Of a stretch of 64,000 nt of DNA, positions 1 through 9,510 are shown one piece after another (the first letter of the stretch is position 1; the number at the start of each line of letters is the position of its first letter). Origin of the DNA: an uncultured Alphaproteobacteria bacterium. GTDB lineage: Bacteria; Pseudomonadota; Alphaproteobacteria; HIMB59; GCA-002718135. The notes under the pieces were generated by a model that was not told the origin of the DNA, ran no database searches, and was given only the letters and a program-made list of their open reading frames with translations. A program made the position numbers and the translations under genes. The stretch spans positions 154,673-218,672 of the forward strand of contig CACIXR010000001.1 of the NCBI GenBank assembly GCA_902590695.1, in the 5' to 3' direction.

Positions 1-510
1 AATGTTCAATATGCTATTCAATTAGCAAAAAGATGTGAAGATTTAAATATCAATTGGTGGGAAGAAGTACTTCATCCTGATGATATTGATGGATACAAAC
101 AGATTAAACGTGCTCATCCTGACAAAAAATGGACCACTGGTGAACATGAATATACTCGCTATGGATTTAGACAGTTAATTGAAACAAAATCTATAGATAT
201 ATTACAACCTGACGTTATGTGGGTTGGCGGAATGACAGAACTGTTAAAAATTTCAGCTATGGCTGCAGCTTATGATTTACCTGTTGTACCTCATGGCAGT
301 GGACCTTATTCATCACATTTTATATTTTCTCAGCCGCATTCACCATTTTGTGAATATATTGCAGCAAGTCCTGATGGGAAATCAGTAGTACCAATGTTTC
401 CTTATTTTGAAGGTGAACAACTTCCTATAAATGGAAAAGTACAAATTCCAAACAAACCAGGTTTTGGAATGAAGCTAGTTGATAAGGAAAGTTTAGTAGA
501 AGTAAAATAA
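1..510 (+). CDS. L-rhamnonate dehydratase-like enolase-superfamily enzyme (3' part)
   Basis: The reading frame is open from base 1, so the 5' part lies outside the window; about 169 C-terminal residues are seen. The sequence carries a GEHEYTRYG segment, a DILQPDVMWVGG strand and a VPHGSGPYSSH loop, which match the C-terminal barrel of L-rhamnonate dehydratases in the mandelate racemase/enolase superfamily. Those enzymes dehydrate a sugar acid to its 2-keto-3-deoxy acid, with the His of the PHGS loop acting in catalysis. The ending NKPGFGMKL is also typical. It converges with the flavin oxidase gene one base downstream. Other acid-sugar dehydratases of the same superfamily remain possible because the N-terminal specificity cap is missing from view. 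Confidence 0.72.
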   Translation, partial: NVQYAIQLAKRCEDLNINWWEEVLHPDDIDGYKQIKRAHPDKKWTTGEHEYTRYGFRQLIETKSIDILQPDVMWVGGMTELLKISAMAAAYDLPVVPHGSGPYSSHFIFSQPHSPFCEYIAASPDGKSVVPMFPYFEGEQLPINGKVQIPNKPGFGMKLVDKESLVEVK

Positions 511-511
511 T

Positions 512-1882
512 TTATAAATCAAATATTTTACCTGGATTTAAAATATTATTTGGATCAAAACTTTCTTTTATCGATTTCATTAATGGAATATTATCTGGAT
601 GTTGTTTTAACAAATATTCCTTTTTTTGAAGACCTATACCGTGCTCACCTGTAATAGTTCCATCCATTTCTAGAGCTTTATCAATTAATTTATTGCTAAA
701 TTCTCTAATATATTTGTATTCATTTTCTTTATTAGGATCGTAGACAATAGTTACATGAAAATTACCATCACCTACATGCCCCACCATAGGTGCTTTTAAT
801 CCAGTTTCTTGAAGTTCATTTTCTGCAAATTTTATACATTCAACTATATTAGAAATGGGAACACAAACATCTGTTGCGTATACCCTAACATCATCACCTT
901 GAGCTTTGACTGAATAATAAACGTTATGTCTTGCTTTCCAGATTTTATTTCTTTCTTCTGTATTAGCTGCCCACTTAAACTCACTACCATTATTATTTTT
1001 AGAAATTTCTTCCACTACATCAATTGATTCTTTATTTGAAATTTCGCTACCATGAAATTCATAAAACAGCGTAGGGAAACTATCTAAATTTTCCAATTTT
1101 GAATATTTAATACTTATATCCATTTGATCTTGATTTAATAATTCTACCCTTGCAATTGGCACGCCATACTGAATTATTTCTTGTGCTGTTAAAACTGCAG
1201 AGTCTAAATCTGGGAATTGACAAACAGCACTCATGATACTTTCAGGTATAGGAGATAACCTTAGATGAACCTCAGTAATTATCCCAAGTGTTCCTTCTGA
1301 ACCAACAAAAAGATTTGTTAAATTATATCCTGCAGAAGTTTTTTTTGCTCTACTTCCTGTTTTAATTATATCACCATTTGCCATTACAACGGTTAAACCA
1401 AGAACTGTAGTTCTCATTGTTCCATATCTTACTGCCATTGTTCCTGAGGCAGAACAAGCTGCCATGCCTCCAAGTGAAGCATTTGCACCTGGGTCAATTG
1501 GAAAAAAAACCCCTTTATCTTTTAAAGTTTCATTTAATTGTTCTCTAGTTACATTTGCTTGTACACGACAATCAAAGTCAGCTTCGTTAATTGAAATAAT
1601 TTTGTTAAAATTTTCCATTGAAATTGTAAAACCCTCATCATTTCCAACAACATGACCTTCTAAAGATGTACCGGTGCCATAAGCTGTTACTGGTACTTTA
1701 AATTCATTGCAAATTTTTAATATTTTTGAAAGTTCTTCGTTATTTTTAGGAAACAAAACTGCCCTAGGCAGAACAGGATCATAGGCATCTTCACCTTTTG
1801 CATGATTATTTCTGACACTTTCTGAAAATGATATTCTTTCTTGTAAAATATCTTTTAAATTGTCTAATAATCCTCTATCCAT
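512..1882 (-). CDS. FAD-binding oxidase, GlcD / D-lactate dehydrogenase family
   Basis: The 456-residue protein has the two-domain layout of FAD-linked oxidases. An N-terminal PCMH-type FAD domain (about residues 35-215) contains PVTAYGTGTSLEGHV and GTMRTTVLGL, and a C-terminal oxidase domain contains GHVGDGNFH and ends in ITGEHGIGLQKKEYL. The family oxidises D-2-hydroxy acids such as glycolate or D-lactate and passes electrons to quinone or cytochrome c. No signal peptide is seen. It is divergent from the Ldh2-type gene 33 bp away, so both may handle hydroxy acids arising from sugar-acid breakdown. The exact substrate cannot be told from sequence. Confidence 0.85.
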   Translation of the reverse strand: MDRGLLDNLKDILQERISFSESVRNNHAKGEDAYDPVLPRAVLFPKNNEELSKILKICNEFKVPVTAYGTGTSLEGHVVGNDEGFTISMENFNKIISINEADFDCRVQANVTREQLNETLKDKGVFFPIDPGANASLGGMAACSASGTMAVRYGTMRTTVLGLTVVMANGDIIKTGSRAKKTSAGYNLTNLFVGSEGTLGIITEVHLRLSPIPESIMSAVCQFPDLDSAVLTAQEIIQYGVPIARVELLNQDQMDISIKYSKLENLDSFPTLFYEFHGSEISNKESIDVVEEISKNNNGSEFKWAANTEERNKIWKARHNVYYSVKAQGDDVRVYATDVCVPISNIVECIKFAENELQETGLKAPMVGHVGDGNFHVTIVYDPNKENEYKYIREFSNKLIDKALEMDGTITGEHGIGLQKKEYLLKQHPDNIPLMKSIKESFDPNNILNPGKIFDL

Positions 1883-1915
1883 TGTTCAATAATATTAATT
1901 ATTTTATAAAAGTAA

Positions 1916-2914
1916 ATGAATACAACGCCATTAGAATTAGAAAATATATATGATTTAGCATATAAAGCACTTTCAGCCCATGGGTGTGATCATTTCAATG
2001 CTGATTCTGTAGCTACTACAGTTTCGCATGCAGAAAGAGATGGAAGTGTCTCTCATGGATTATTTCGAATTCCTGGTTATGTAGCTTCTCTAAAAAGTAA
2101 AAAAGTAAATGGAGTTTCACGACCTTCAAATATACATCTCACACAAAATGCAATTCGTGTTGAGGGAGATTATGGTTTTGCTCCAGTTTCAATAAAAGTT
2201 GGCTTACCTGAATTGATAAAAACGACAAATAAACATGGAGTTGGTGTTTTAACTATAACTAATACTCACCACTTTGCAGCACTATGGCATGAAACTGAAG
2301 CATTAGCTGAAAATAATTTAATTGGAATTGCATGTACTGCTTATAAGCCAAGTGTAGCCCCAGCTGGTGCAAAAAAACCATTATTTGGAACAAATCCAAT
2401 ATCATTTGCTTGGCCAAGAAAAAATAAAACTCCTGTGGTTTATGACATGGCAACTTCTACTATGGCGATGGGAGAAGTTCAGGTTGCAGCACGTGATGGT
2501 CACAAAGTTCCATTTGGAACAGGCCTAAATAAAGATGGAGAAAAAACTGATAATCCATCTGAAATTGCAAATGGAGGAGTCCTTTTAACATTTGGCGACT
2601 ACAAAGGTTCTGCAATAGCAATGATGATTGAGTTATTAGCTGCAGGTCTAGTAGGAGATTTATTTAGTTTTGAAGCTAAAGAAGAAGACAATAATGATGG
2701 AGGTCCCGCAAGGGGCGGTGAATTTATTATGGCATTATCTCCAGAGCTTGTTGCAGGAAAAAATTGGAATGAACATGCTGAGAAATTTTTTGAACAAATG
2801 ACATCTTTAGACGGTGTGCGATTACCTGGACAACGAAGACACACTAATAGGCAAGATAAAGGTCCAAGACAAATTAATACAGAGCTAATAGAAAAGATAA
2901 AGAGTCTAATCTAA
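1916..2914 (+). CDS. Ldh2/MDH2-family NAD(P)-dependent 2-hydroxyacid (or cyclic imine) reductase
   Basis: The 332-residue protein belongs to the malate / L-lactate / ureidoglycolate dehydrogenase type 2 family, which has its own fold unrelated to Rossmann enzymes. Family marks are the early SHGLFRIPGY segment with the catalytic His, NTHHFAALWH, KPLFGTNPISFAWPR and VVYDMATSTMAMG. The FGTNPISFAWPR stretch is also found in delta1-piperideine-2-carboxylate reductases, so reduction of cyclic imino acids is an alternative. Seven bases separate it from the following hydrolase gene, suggesting co-transcription. Confidence 0.82.
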   Translation: MNTTPLELENIYDLAYKALSAHGCDHFNADSVATTVSHAERDGSVSHGLFRIPGYVASLKSKKVNGVSRPSNIHLTQNAIRVEGDYGFAPVSIKVGLPELIKTTNKHGVGVLTITNTHHFAALWHETEALAENNLIGIACTAYKPSVAPAGAKKPLFGTNPISFAWPRKNKTPVVYDMATSTMAMGEVQVAARDGHKVPFGTGLNKDGEKTDNPSEIANGGVLLTFGDYKGSAIAMMIELLAAGLVGDLFSFEAKEEDNNDGGPARGGEFIMALSPELVAGKNWNEHAEKFFEQMTSLDGVRLPGQRRHTNRQDKGPRQINTELIEKIKSLI

Positions 2915-2921
2915 TCCATTT

Positions 2922-4112
2922 ATGGATAATATTAAATTAGATTTTCAAAAACATATTGATGCAGGAAGATGCAATGGAGCAGAATGGATAATAAATTATA
3001 AAAATAATATTTATCATGAAGTAATTGGTTACAAAGATTTGAAATTAAAAAATAAGCTCAATAAAAATTCATATTATAGAATTTGGTCAATGACAAAGCC
3101 AATTATTGGTTTTGCAGCAATGCAATTAATTGAAAAAAATTTCTTATCTCTTGATGATACTATAGATAAACATTTATCTGATTTTAAAAATTTAAAAAAA
3201 CTTAGTAGTATTGAGAGTAACTTAAAAAATACAACTTCTCTGGAAAATAAACCTACTGTTAGACAACTTTTACAACATACAGCAGGCTTTACATATAACA
3301 ATTGTGATAATTTTTTAGCTCAAGAATATGAGGATAGACATTTATTTCATTCTGCATCTTCAAGTTTGGAGGAAGAGATTAGTAAAATTTCTGAATTACC
3401 TTTGTTATATGAACCTGATTCAAAATGGCATTATTCTATATCTATAGATGTTTTAGCGAGAATTATAGAAGTTGTAACAAAAGATAAAATTTTTGATGTG
3501 TTAAACGAAAATATTTTTTTACCTTTAGAAATGAATAAAACAAATTTTTATATTGATGAAAATAGTAATAGTCAGTTAGTTGAAACATTTGAATATAATA
3601 GTGATAAATCAAAACTTACAAATTTAAATTACGATAAAAGAAAGTTAATATTATACGGGTACCCAACAAATAATAAAAATTATTCCAGAGGAGGTCATGG
3701 TTTGTTTTCTACAGCTGAAGATTATGAAAAATTTGCAACAATGCTTATCGATGGTAAAAATAAAAATGGAAAAGAGCTTATTAATTCTCAAAGTTTAGAA
3801 TTAATGCGAAATAATTCTTTAAATAAAGTTTTATTTCCAATTGAAATCACATCAATTAATACAAATAAAGATGAAGATTATGAAAATGATCTAGATGGAT
3901 ATGGATGGGGGTTAGGATTTAGAGTTTTAATGAATAATACCTCTCAAAATAAGTTTGGTCCAGTTGGAGAATTTGGATGGTCAGGCTATGCCGCTACTTA
4001 TTTTTTGGCAGATCCAAAAAATAATTTGTCAGCTGTTTTAATGATGCAAATTTTAGATGCCGATAAGATTATTAAAAAAGATTTTTACAATAATATTTTT
4101 AAAAATCTTTAA
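2922..4112 (+). CDS. Serine hydrolase of the beta-lactamase (class C) / esterase family
   Basis: The 396-residue protein has an SxxK motif, SMTK, at about residue 56, a YSI motif in WHYSISIDVLARI, a late RGGHGLFSTAEDYEKF segment, and a GWSG segment in the place of KTG. These are the three active-site elements of the penicillin-binding-protein-like serine hydrolases, many of which are esterases rather than beta-lactamases. No signal peptide is visible, which favours an intracellular esterase or amidase. It follows the Ldh2-type gene by 7 bp and precedes the EamA gene by 5 bp, so the three look like one operon. Confidence 0.82.
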   Translation: MDNIKLDFQKHIDAGRCNGAEWIINYKNNIYHEVIGYKDLKLKNKLNKNSYYRIWSMTKPIIGFAAMQLIEKNFLSLDDTIDKHLSDFKNLKKLSSIESNLKNTTSLENKPTVRQLLQHTAGFTYNNCDNFLAQEYEDRHLFHSASSSLEEEISKISELPLLYEPDSKWHYSISIDVLARIIEVVTKDKIFDVLNENIFLPLEMNKTNFYIDENSNSQLVETFEYNSDKSKLTNLNYDKRKLILYGYPTNNKNYSRGGHGLFSTAEDYEKFATMLIDGKNKNGKELINSQSLELMRNNSLNKVLFPIEITSINTNKDEDYENDLDGYGWGLGFRVLMNNTSQNKFGPVGEFGWSGYAATYFLADPKNNLSAVLMMQILDADKIIKKDFYNNIFKNL

Positions 4113-4117
4113 TAAAC

Positions 4118-4972
4118 ATGAAATCAAATCCCTATACTTATGGAATAATTTTAACTCTTTTAACTTATTTATCTTTTGGTATTTTAGATACAATTCAAAA
4201 AACAGCAGTTCAATATCATTCTGTTTTTGTATTATTATTTGTTAAATTTACTTTCTGTTTTATTTTTTCTTTTTTTATTGCAAAAAAAAATAAAGTTAAA
4301 AAATTTTATCTTTCAAATAATTATAAAATACAAATAACTAGATGTATTTTATCTGTATGTGAATCTTGTTTTTTTGTATTGTCTTTTAGGCACTTAGCAC
4401 TTGCAGATGCCCATACCATAGGATCTTTAGCTCCTGTTCTGGTTTTAGTTTTTTCTTATTTTATTTTAAAAGAAAAAATTAACGCGGCAACTTGGCTTGC
4501 AATTGCTGTTAGTTTCTGTGGAGTTATTCTAATCATGCGTCCTGGACTAACTATATTTAATCCTTATCTAATTATTCCATTATGTGCTGCTTTTTTCTAC
4601 TCACTTTTTCAAATAGCGACCAGATTAAATGCTAAGTATGATGATAATGAAACTATGTTATTCTACAATGGTCTTATAGGCTCTTTTATTACATTTGTAC
4701 TATCACTTTTTTTCTGGCAACCACTACATTCATTTTCTTTTATTTTTTTTATTTTTTTGGGTATCTTTTTTTGTACTGGTTTATTTTTACAAATTAAGGC
4801 GTTGAGTGTTACACCAGCTAGTATTTTAGCACCTTATAATTATACTATAATTGTTTGGGGAATAATTTTTGGTTTAATAGTATATGGAGAAGTTCCAGAT
4901 ATATTTACGATTATAGGAGCAATTATTATTGTTTCATCTGGAATATTTATATTTAGATATTCTTATAAGTAG
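4118..4972 (+). CDS. EamA/DMT-superfamily inner-membrane transporter
   Basis: The 284-residue protein has about ten hydrophobic segments arranged as two EamA halves. Each half ends in the usual motif: ALADAHTIGSLAPVLVLVFSYFILKEKI in the first and TPASILAPYNYTIIVWGIIFG in the second. The family exports or exchanges small metabolites such as amino acids and nucleotides. It is the last gene of the 1916-4972 run. The substrate is unknown. Confidence 0.85.
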   Translation: MKSNPYTYGIILTLLTYLSFGILDTIQKTAVQYHSVFVLLFVKFTFCFIFSFFIAKKNKVKKFYLSNNYKIQITRCILSVCESCFFVLSFRHLALADAHTIGSLAPVLVLVFSYFILKEKINAATWLAIAVSFCGVILIMRPGLTIFNPYLIIPLCAAFFYSLFQIATRLNAKYDDNETMLFYNGLIGSFITFVLSLFFWQPLHSFSFIFFIFLGIFFCTGLFLQIKALSVTPASILAPYNYTIIVWGIIFGLIVYGEVPDIFTIIGAIIIVSSGIFIFRYSYK

Positions 4973-4983
4973 TTTTAATTTCT

Positions 4984-5013
4984 TTGTATCAATTAAAAAA
5001 TTAATGTTATAAA
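4984..5013 (+). promoter_or_regulatory. Candidate sigma70 promoter for xylulokinase gene
   Basis: TTGTAT at 4984-4989 and TATAAA at 5008-5013 are 18 bp apart, and the -10 is preceded by TGT, an extended -10 element. Transcription would start near 5020, only about two bases before the ATG at 5022, so the mRNA may be leaderless or nearly so. This is read from sequence only. Confidence 0.45.
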
Positions 5014-5021
5014 TTTACTCT

Positions 5022-6506
5022 ATGTTTATTGGTATTGATCTTGGAACTTCATCAATCAAAATGATTTTAATTGATCAAAATCAAAGCATTCTTGCAACCG
5101 CTAATTCAAGCCTTACTGTACAATCACCTAAAGATGGTTTTAGTGAACAAAATCCACAAGAATGGATTGATTCAACAATGGAATGCTTGAATGCTTTAAA
5201 ATCAAAAAAACCAAAAGAATTTTCACAAACTATTTCAATAGGAATATCCGGTCATATGCATGGAGCTACGTTAATAGACAAGGATGGAAAATTTATTAGA
5301 CCATGTATTCTTTGGAATGATACAAGATCATATCAAGAATGTGAAGAATTTGAAAAACAAAATTTTGATGTACGATCAATTTCAGGAAATATTACCATGC
5401 CTGGTTTTACTGCACCAAAAATAAATTGGATAAAAAATAATGAAATAGATAATTTTAAAAAAATTTTTAAAGTTTTACTTCCTAAAGATTATTTAAGATT
5501 TGTTCTTACTGGTGAATTTTTTTCTGAAATGTCAGATGCATCTGGAACATTATGGCTAGATATCCAAAAAAGAAAATGGTCTAATCAACTTTTATCTTGC
5601 TCATTTTTAGAAGAAAAACACATGCCAGATTTAGTGGAAGGAAATGAGCAGACAGGATTTTTAAAAAAAGATTTAAAAGAGAAATTTAATTTTAACAATA
5701 ATGTTAAAGTTGTGGGTGGGGCAGGGGATAATGCTGCCGCAGCAACTGGTATGGGTATAACAAATAAAAACCAATCATTTATATCTCTTGGCACTTCAGG
5801 GGTTTTTTTTACTCCCACTGAAAATTTTTTGAGTAATACTGGAGATGCAGTACATTCTTTTTGTCATTGTTTACCAAATAAATGGCACCTAATGTCTGTT
5901 ATGTTAAGTGCAAGTAATTGTTTAGATTGGATTTGCGCTATTACCAATACTTCAATTGCTGATACACTTAATAATGTAGAGCAATTTTATAATGATAAAA
6001 ATTCTATAAAAAATTCTTCATATTTTTTACCTTATTTGTCTGGAGAAAGAACCCCACATAACGATCCACATATTAGAGGTTCACTCCATTCTATAAAAAC
6101 AACTACAAATGCAACAGATTTACAGTATGCAGTAATTGAAGGTGTCAGTTTTGGAATATTAGATGGAGTAAATTCTATTTTGAAAGTTAATAATAACTTT
6201 GATAAAATATTTATGGTTGGAGGTGGTTCAAAAAGTTCATTTTGGATTGAATTGCTTGCAGCACTTTTAAATAGAAAGTTAAGTGTTTGTGATCAAAGCG
6301 AATATGGTGCCGCACTTGGGGTTGCAAGATTAGCTATGTATCAGGATGCTACTATTGATAATAAAGAAAATATTATTAATGAAATAAAAATAAGTAAAAC
6401 TTATGAACCTAACGAAGATAACATTGATCTTTTATTACAAAGGTATTTAATTTGGAAAGATTTATATAACAGTAATAATAAAATTGCTAAAAATTTTAAT
6501 TTTTAG
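5022..6506 (+). CDS. xylB: Xylulokinase
   Basis: The 494-residue FGGY-family sugar kinase phosphorylates D-xylulose to xylulose 5-phosphate for the pentose phosphate pathway. It follows E. coli XylB closely along its length: MFIGIDLGTSSIKMILID at the start, ISGHMHGATLIDKDG, RPCILWNDTRS, MPGFTAPKINW, LPKDYLRFVLTGEF, the catalytic Asp in VGGAGDNAAAA, and FLPYLSGERTPHNDP. No xylose isomerase or transporter is next to it in this window. It stands alone between an exporter gene and a convergent yceI-type gene. Confidence 0.95.
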   Translation: MFIGIDLGTSSIKMILIDQNQSILATANSSLTVQSPKDGFSEQNPQEWIDSTMECLNALKSKKPKEFSQTISIGISGHMHGATLIDKDGKFIRPCILWNDTRSYQECEEFEKQNFDVRSISGNITMPGFTAPKINWIKNNEIDNFKKIFKVLLPKDYLRFVLTGEFFSEMSDASGTLWLDIQKRKWSNQLLSCSFLEEKHMPDLVEGNEQTGFLKKDLKEKFNFNNNVKVVGGAGDNAAAATGMGITNKNQSFISLGTSGVFFTPTENFLSNTGDAVHSFCHCLPNKWHLMSVMLSASNCLDWICAITNTSIADTLNNVEQFYNDKNSIKNSSYFLPYLSGERTPHNDPHIRGSLHSIKTTTNATDLQYAVIEGVSFGILDGVNSILKVNNNFDKIFMVGGGSKSSFWIELLAALLNRKLSVCDQSEYGAALGVARLAMYQDATIDNKENIINEIKISKTYEPNEDNIDLLLQRYLIWKDLYNSNNKIAKNFNF

Positions 6507-6527
6507 TAAATATATTTTAAAAGAAAA

Positions 6528-7091
6528 TTATTCTTTAAAAAGAAAAATATTTGCCTTTATCTTTATTCTATCTTTGAGGATTGTTGTGTTTTTCCAATTA
6601 CCAGTGCCTATCTTAAAGTCATTTCTAGAAAAAGATATTTCACTTTTTACCTGAACCAACTCACTGGCCAATTTTATTACTTCAATATTAATAGGAATAT
6701 TTTGACTTTTTCCTTTTATTGTTAATTCGCCTGTTAAATTAATTTTATTGTCTTCATAATTAAATTTAAAATTATTTGTATCAATAAGACCTAAAGGATA
6801 TTTTTTAGCATCAAAAAATACTTCACTAAAAACCAAATCTTTATATCGTTTGTAATTTATATCTAAACTATCAATTCTAACATTTATAAGAGCTTTATTA
6901 TTATTTTGATTTGACAAATCTAAGGAAACAAAACCCTCAAATTCATTAAATTTACCGATAACATTTTTTGCAAACAAAACTGGAACTTCAAATTCTATGC
7001 TAGAAATATTTTTATCAATAGTCCATAAATCATTAGCTGTACTCTGCTTACAATACAGAAATATAAAAAATAAACTAAATATGACTTTCAA
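6528..7091 (-). CDS. YceI-family periplasmic lipid-binding-like protein
   Basis: The 187-residue protein begins with a hydrophobic signal segment ending near residue 19 (QSTANDLW), followed by the YceI signature order: WTIDKNISSIEFEVPVLF, GKFNEFEGFVSLD, YPLGLIDTNNFKF and an ending with FKIGTGNWKNTTILKDRIKI. YceI proteins form an extended lipocalin-like barrel that binds isoprenoid or amide-type lipids in the periplasm; many have no known physiological role. The start overlaps the end of rnhA by 17 bp, so it is probably translated from the same mRNA. Confidence 0.85.
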   Translation of the reverse strand: MKVIFSLFFIFLYCKQSTANDLWTIDKNISSIEFEVPVLFAKNVIGKFNEFEGFVSLDLSNQNNNKALINVRIDSLDINYKRYKDLVFSEVFFDAKKYPLGLIDTNNFKFNYEDNKINLTGELTIKGKSQNIPINIEVIKLASELVQVKSEISFSRNDFKIGTGNWKNTTILKDRIKIKANIFLFKE

Positions 7092-7503
7092 TATATTTCC
7101 TTGCTAGTTCATCAGCTTTCTCATTAAATTCGAAACCAGCATGTCCTTTAACCCATTTCCATGTTACAATATGTTTATTAATTAGATTATCTAATTGGAT
7201 CCATAATTCTTTATTTTTTACTATTTTTTTTGTTGAAGTTTTCCATCCATTTTTTTTCCAATTTGTAATCCATGATTCAATACCATCCTTCACATATTTG
7301 CTATCGGTATAAATGATTAATTCTTTTTTTATCTCAAAATATTCCAGTGCCTTTATTGCAGCTGTAAGTTCCATTTTATTATTAGTTGTGTGTTGATCAC
7401 CACCATTTAAAAAAATTTCTTTATTATTATCTAATATCACGACACCCCATCCACCTATACCAGGATTTCCAGAACATGCACCATCTGTATAAATATTAAT
7501 CAT
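7075..7503 (-). CDS. rnhA: Ribonuclease HI
   Basis: This 142-residue enzyme cuts the RNA strand of RNA:DNA hybrids. The four catalytic acidic positions are visible: Asp in IYTDGACSGNPG, Glu in NNKMELTAAIKALE, Asp in IYTDSKYVKDGI, and Asp in NEKADELARKYI. Length and motif spacing fit standard bacterial RNase HI. The ATG shares one base with the stop of thrB (TAATG), and the ispH-thrB-rnhA order is common in Alphaproteobacteria. Confidence 0.95.
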   Translation of the reverse strand: MINIYTDGACSGNPGIGGWGVVILDNNKEIFLNGGDQHTTNNKMELTAAIKALEYFEIKKELIIYTDSKYVKDGIESWITNWKKNGWKTSTKKIVKNKELWIQLDNLINKHIVTWKWVKGHAGFEFNEKADELARKYIESHI

Positions 7504-8453
7504 TATTCAAAAATATCATTTTGTTGATGCCATTTTAAAATATTCAAATATTCAAACGGATCTTTTTTAATAACTACTGCTTCAGGCGGATGAAAAATAT
7601 AATCGTGCACTCTTGTACATAATATTCTAACGGCAGCAGCTCTTAATAAAATATTTAACGATTTCTTCTCAAGATCACTTAATTCTCTCAACGTTTGATA
7701 TTCCCTAAGAATTATCAAGCAGTTCTCTTTGTTAAAGTAATGTCCATTTTCACTAAAGCACCAATCATTAATAACTATAGCTAAATCGTAAATATAAAAA
7801 TAATAACATGCAAAATAGAAATCTATCACTCCAGAAATTTTTTCATCTTTAAAAAAAATATTATCTCTAAACAAATCAGCATGTATAACACCACTAGGAA
7901 TATTTGCTGGCCAATAATTTTCCAAATAGTCTATTTCATTTTTTAACAAATACATTGTTTCATTAAACTTTTCGGATTTATTATTAAGGCACTTTTTGTA
8001 AATATCTTTCCAATCCTGTAGATCTAAACTGTTAGGTCTTTTTTCATCAAAATTTATGGTAAGATTGTGTAAATTAGCAACCATTTTTCCAACTTCTCTA
8101 CACATTTCAGAGTTAGGTTTTTCAATACTTTTACCTTCAAGAAAAGATATTATTACAGCTGTTTTATTTTTTATTCTTTTTAAATTCTTTCCATTTTTAT
8201 CTGATATAGCTTTTGGACATTTAAAATTATTTTTATTTAAAAAGTTTTTTAAATTTATAAAAAAAGGTAATTCTTTCTCAGTTACTCTTTTTTCAAAAAT
8301 TGTTAAAATATATGGTTCATTATTACAAAAAATTTTAAAATTTGAGTTTTCTATCCCATCTACAATTTCTTCAAAGCTGTCTAAATTTCCAATTGAGTAC
8401 TCAGAAATAAAGTTTTCAATATCTTCTTTAAGTAATTTAGTAAAAACTGCCAT
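7503..8453 (-). CDS. thrB: Homoserine kinase, ThrB2 (APH-fold) type
   Basis: The 316-residue kinase has the aminoglycoside-phosphotransferase fold used by alphaproteobacterial homoserine kinases rather than the GHMP fold of E. coli ThrB. Visible marks are IVDGIENSNFKI near the N-terminus, the catalytic loop GVIHADLFRDNIFF and the metal-binding SGVIDFYFACYYFYIYDLAI. It phosphorylates homoserine in threonine synthesis. It lies 3 bp after ispH and overlaps rnhA by one base. The neighbourhood strongly supports the assignment over a choline or other small-molecule kinase. Confidence 0.9.
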   Translation of the reverse strand: MAVFTKLLKEDIENFISEYSIGNLDSFEEIVDGIENSNFKIFCNNEPYILTIFEKRVTEKELPFFINLKNFLNKNNFKCPKAISDKNGKNLKRIKNKTAVIISFLEGKSIEKPNSEMCREVGKMVANLHNLTINFDEKRPNSLDLQDWKDIYKKCLNNKSEKFNETMYLLKNEIDYLENYWPANIPSGVIHADLFRDNIFFKDEKISGVIDFYFACYYFYIYDLAIVINDWCFSENGHYFNKENCLIILREYQTLRELSDLEKKSLNILLRAAAVRILCTRVHDYIFHPPEAVVIKKDPFEYLNILKWHQQNDIFE

Positions 8454-8456
8454 CTT

Positions 8457-9398
8457 CTATACGTTTAGTTTTTGTGGCACTTTAAAAAATACATCTTCTT
8501 TTTGGTAAGATCCTTCATTTATATTTATTTCAAAATTTCTTTTTAAATTATCAAGAAGTTTTTTAACAAGTACTTCTGGCGATGATGCACTTGCTGTTAT
8601 TCCTATATTTTCAGATTCTTGAAATATATTTAAATTTAAGGAATCTACATCTTCTACTAAAATAGCTTTTTTTGATCCATAATTTTTTGCTACTTCAACT
8701 AATCTTAGGGAATTTGAAGAGTTACTTGCACCAATTACTAAAAAATAATCACATTGATTCGCTATCTTTTTAACCGCTTCTTGTCTATTTGTCGTAGCAT
8801 AACAAATATCATTTTTTTTTGGTTCTATGACATTGCTAAAATGTAATTTTATCTCTTTTATTATATCTTTCGTATCATCTACTGATAGCGTTGTCTGAGT
8901 AACATATGCAATCTCATCGTTTTGGTTTAAAGGCAATTTTTTTACATCTTCAACTTTTTCTACTAAATAAATTTTTTTATCTGTTTGGCCCATAGTTCCA
9001 ATAACTTCAGGATGATTTCTATGACCAATTAAAATTACTGGCAGATTTTTTTTATCAAAATTTTCAACTTCTTTATGGATTTTACTAACAAGAGGACATG
9101 TTGCATCATAATATACTAAATTTAAACTTAATGCTTCCTCTGGGACTGCTTTTGGAACACCATGTGCAGAAAATATAACTGGCCTACTTCTATCTTCAAT
9201 CTCATTTAATTCTTCTACAAAAATAGCTCCCTGTGATTTGAGATTTTCAACAACAAATTTATTATGAACTATTTCATGACGAACATAAACAGGCGCTCCA
9301 TATTTTTTTAGAGCACCCTTTACCATTTCTATAGCCCTATCTACACCTGCACAAAATCCTCGAGGTCCTGCAAGAAATATATTAAGTTTTTTTGTCAT
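8457..9398 (-). CDS. ispH: 4-hydroxy-3-methylbut-2-enyl diphosphate reductase
   Basis: The 313-residue iron-sulfur enzyme makes IPP and DMAPP in the last step of the MEP isoprenoid pathway. The three cluster cysteines lie in GPRGFCAGVDRAIEM, YYDATCPLVSKIHKE and NDICYATTNRQEAV. The HGVPK and GHRNHPEV segments and the final ASSPEVLVKKLL are typical. It is the first gene of the ispH-thrB-rnhA-yceI run. Another MEP gene, ispE, is at 50.6 kb. Confidence 0.96.
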   Translation of the reverse strand: MTKKLNIFLAGPRGFCAGVDRAIEMVKGALKKYGAPVYVRHEIVHNKFVVENLKSQGAIFVEELNEIEDRSRPVIFSAHGVPKAVPEEALSLNLVYYDATCPLVSKIHKEVENFDKKNLPVILIGHRNHPEVIGTMGQTDKKIYLVEKVEDVKKLPLNQNDEIAYVTQTTLSVDDTKDIIKEIKLHFSNVIEPKKNDICYATTNRQEAVKKIANQCDYFLVIGASNSSNSLRLVEVAKNYGSKKAILVEDVDSLNLNIFQESENIGITASASSPEVLVKKLLDNLKRNFEININEGSYQKEDVFFKVPQKLNV

Positions 9399-9482
9399 CC
9401 AAATTTGTTACCATTAATTTTGGTTACATAATAATACTATAGATTTTGAAAATCTTTTAATATTAAATTATTAATATTGTAA

Positions 9483-9508
9483 GTAGATTTTGGAATAACT
9501 AAATCTAC
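9483..9508 (-). terminator. Hairpin after the ATP synthase F0 operon
   Basis: GTAGATTT at 9483-9490 and AAATCTAC at 9501-9508 form a perfect 8-bp stem with a 10-base loop, 3 bp past the stop of the last atp gene. There is no clean U-run after it on the minus strand, so it may protect the mRNA 3' end rather than terminate alone. Confidence 0.4.
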
Positions 9509-9510
9509 TA

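Noticed and set aside
8056..8508. 150-codon + strand frame opposite thrB and the end of ispH
   Set aside because: It lies entirely antisense to two well-supported genes and has no recognisable protein features.
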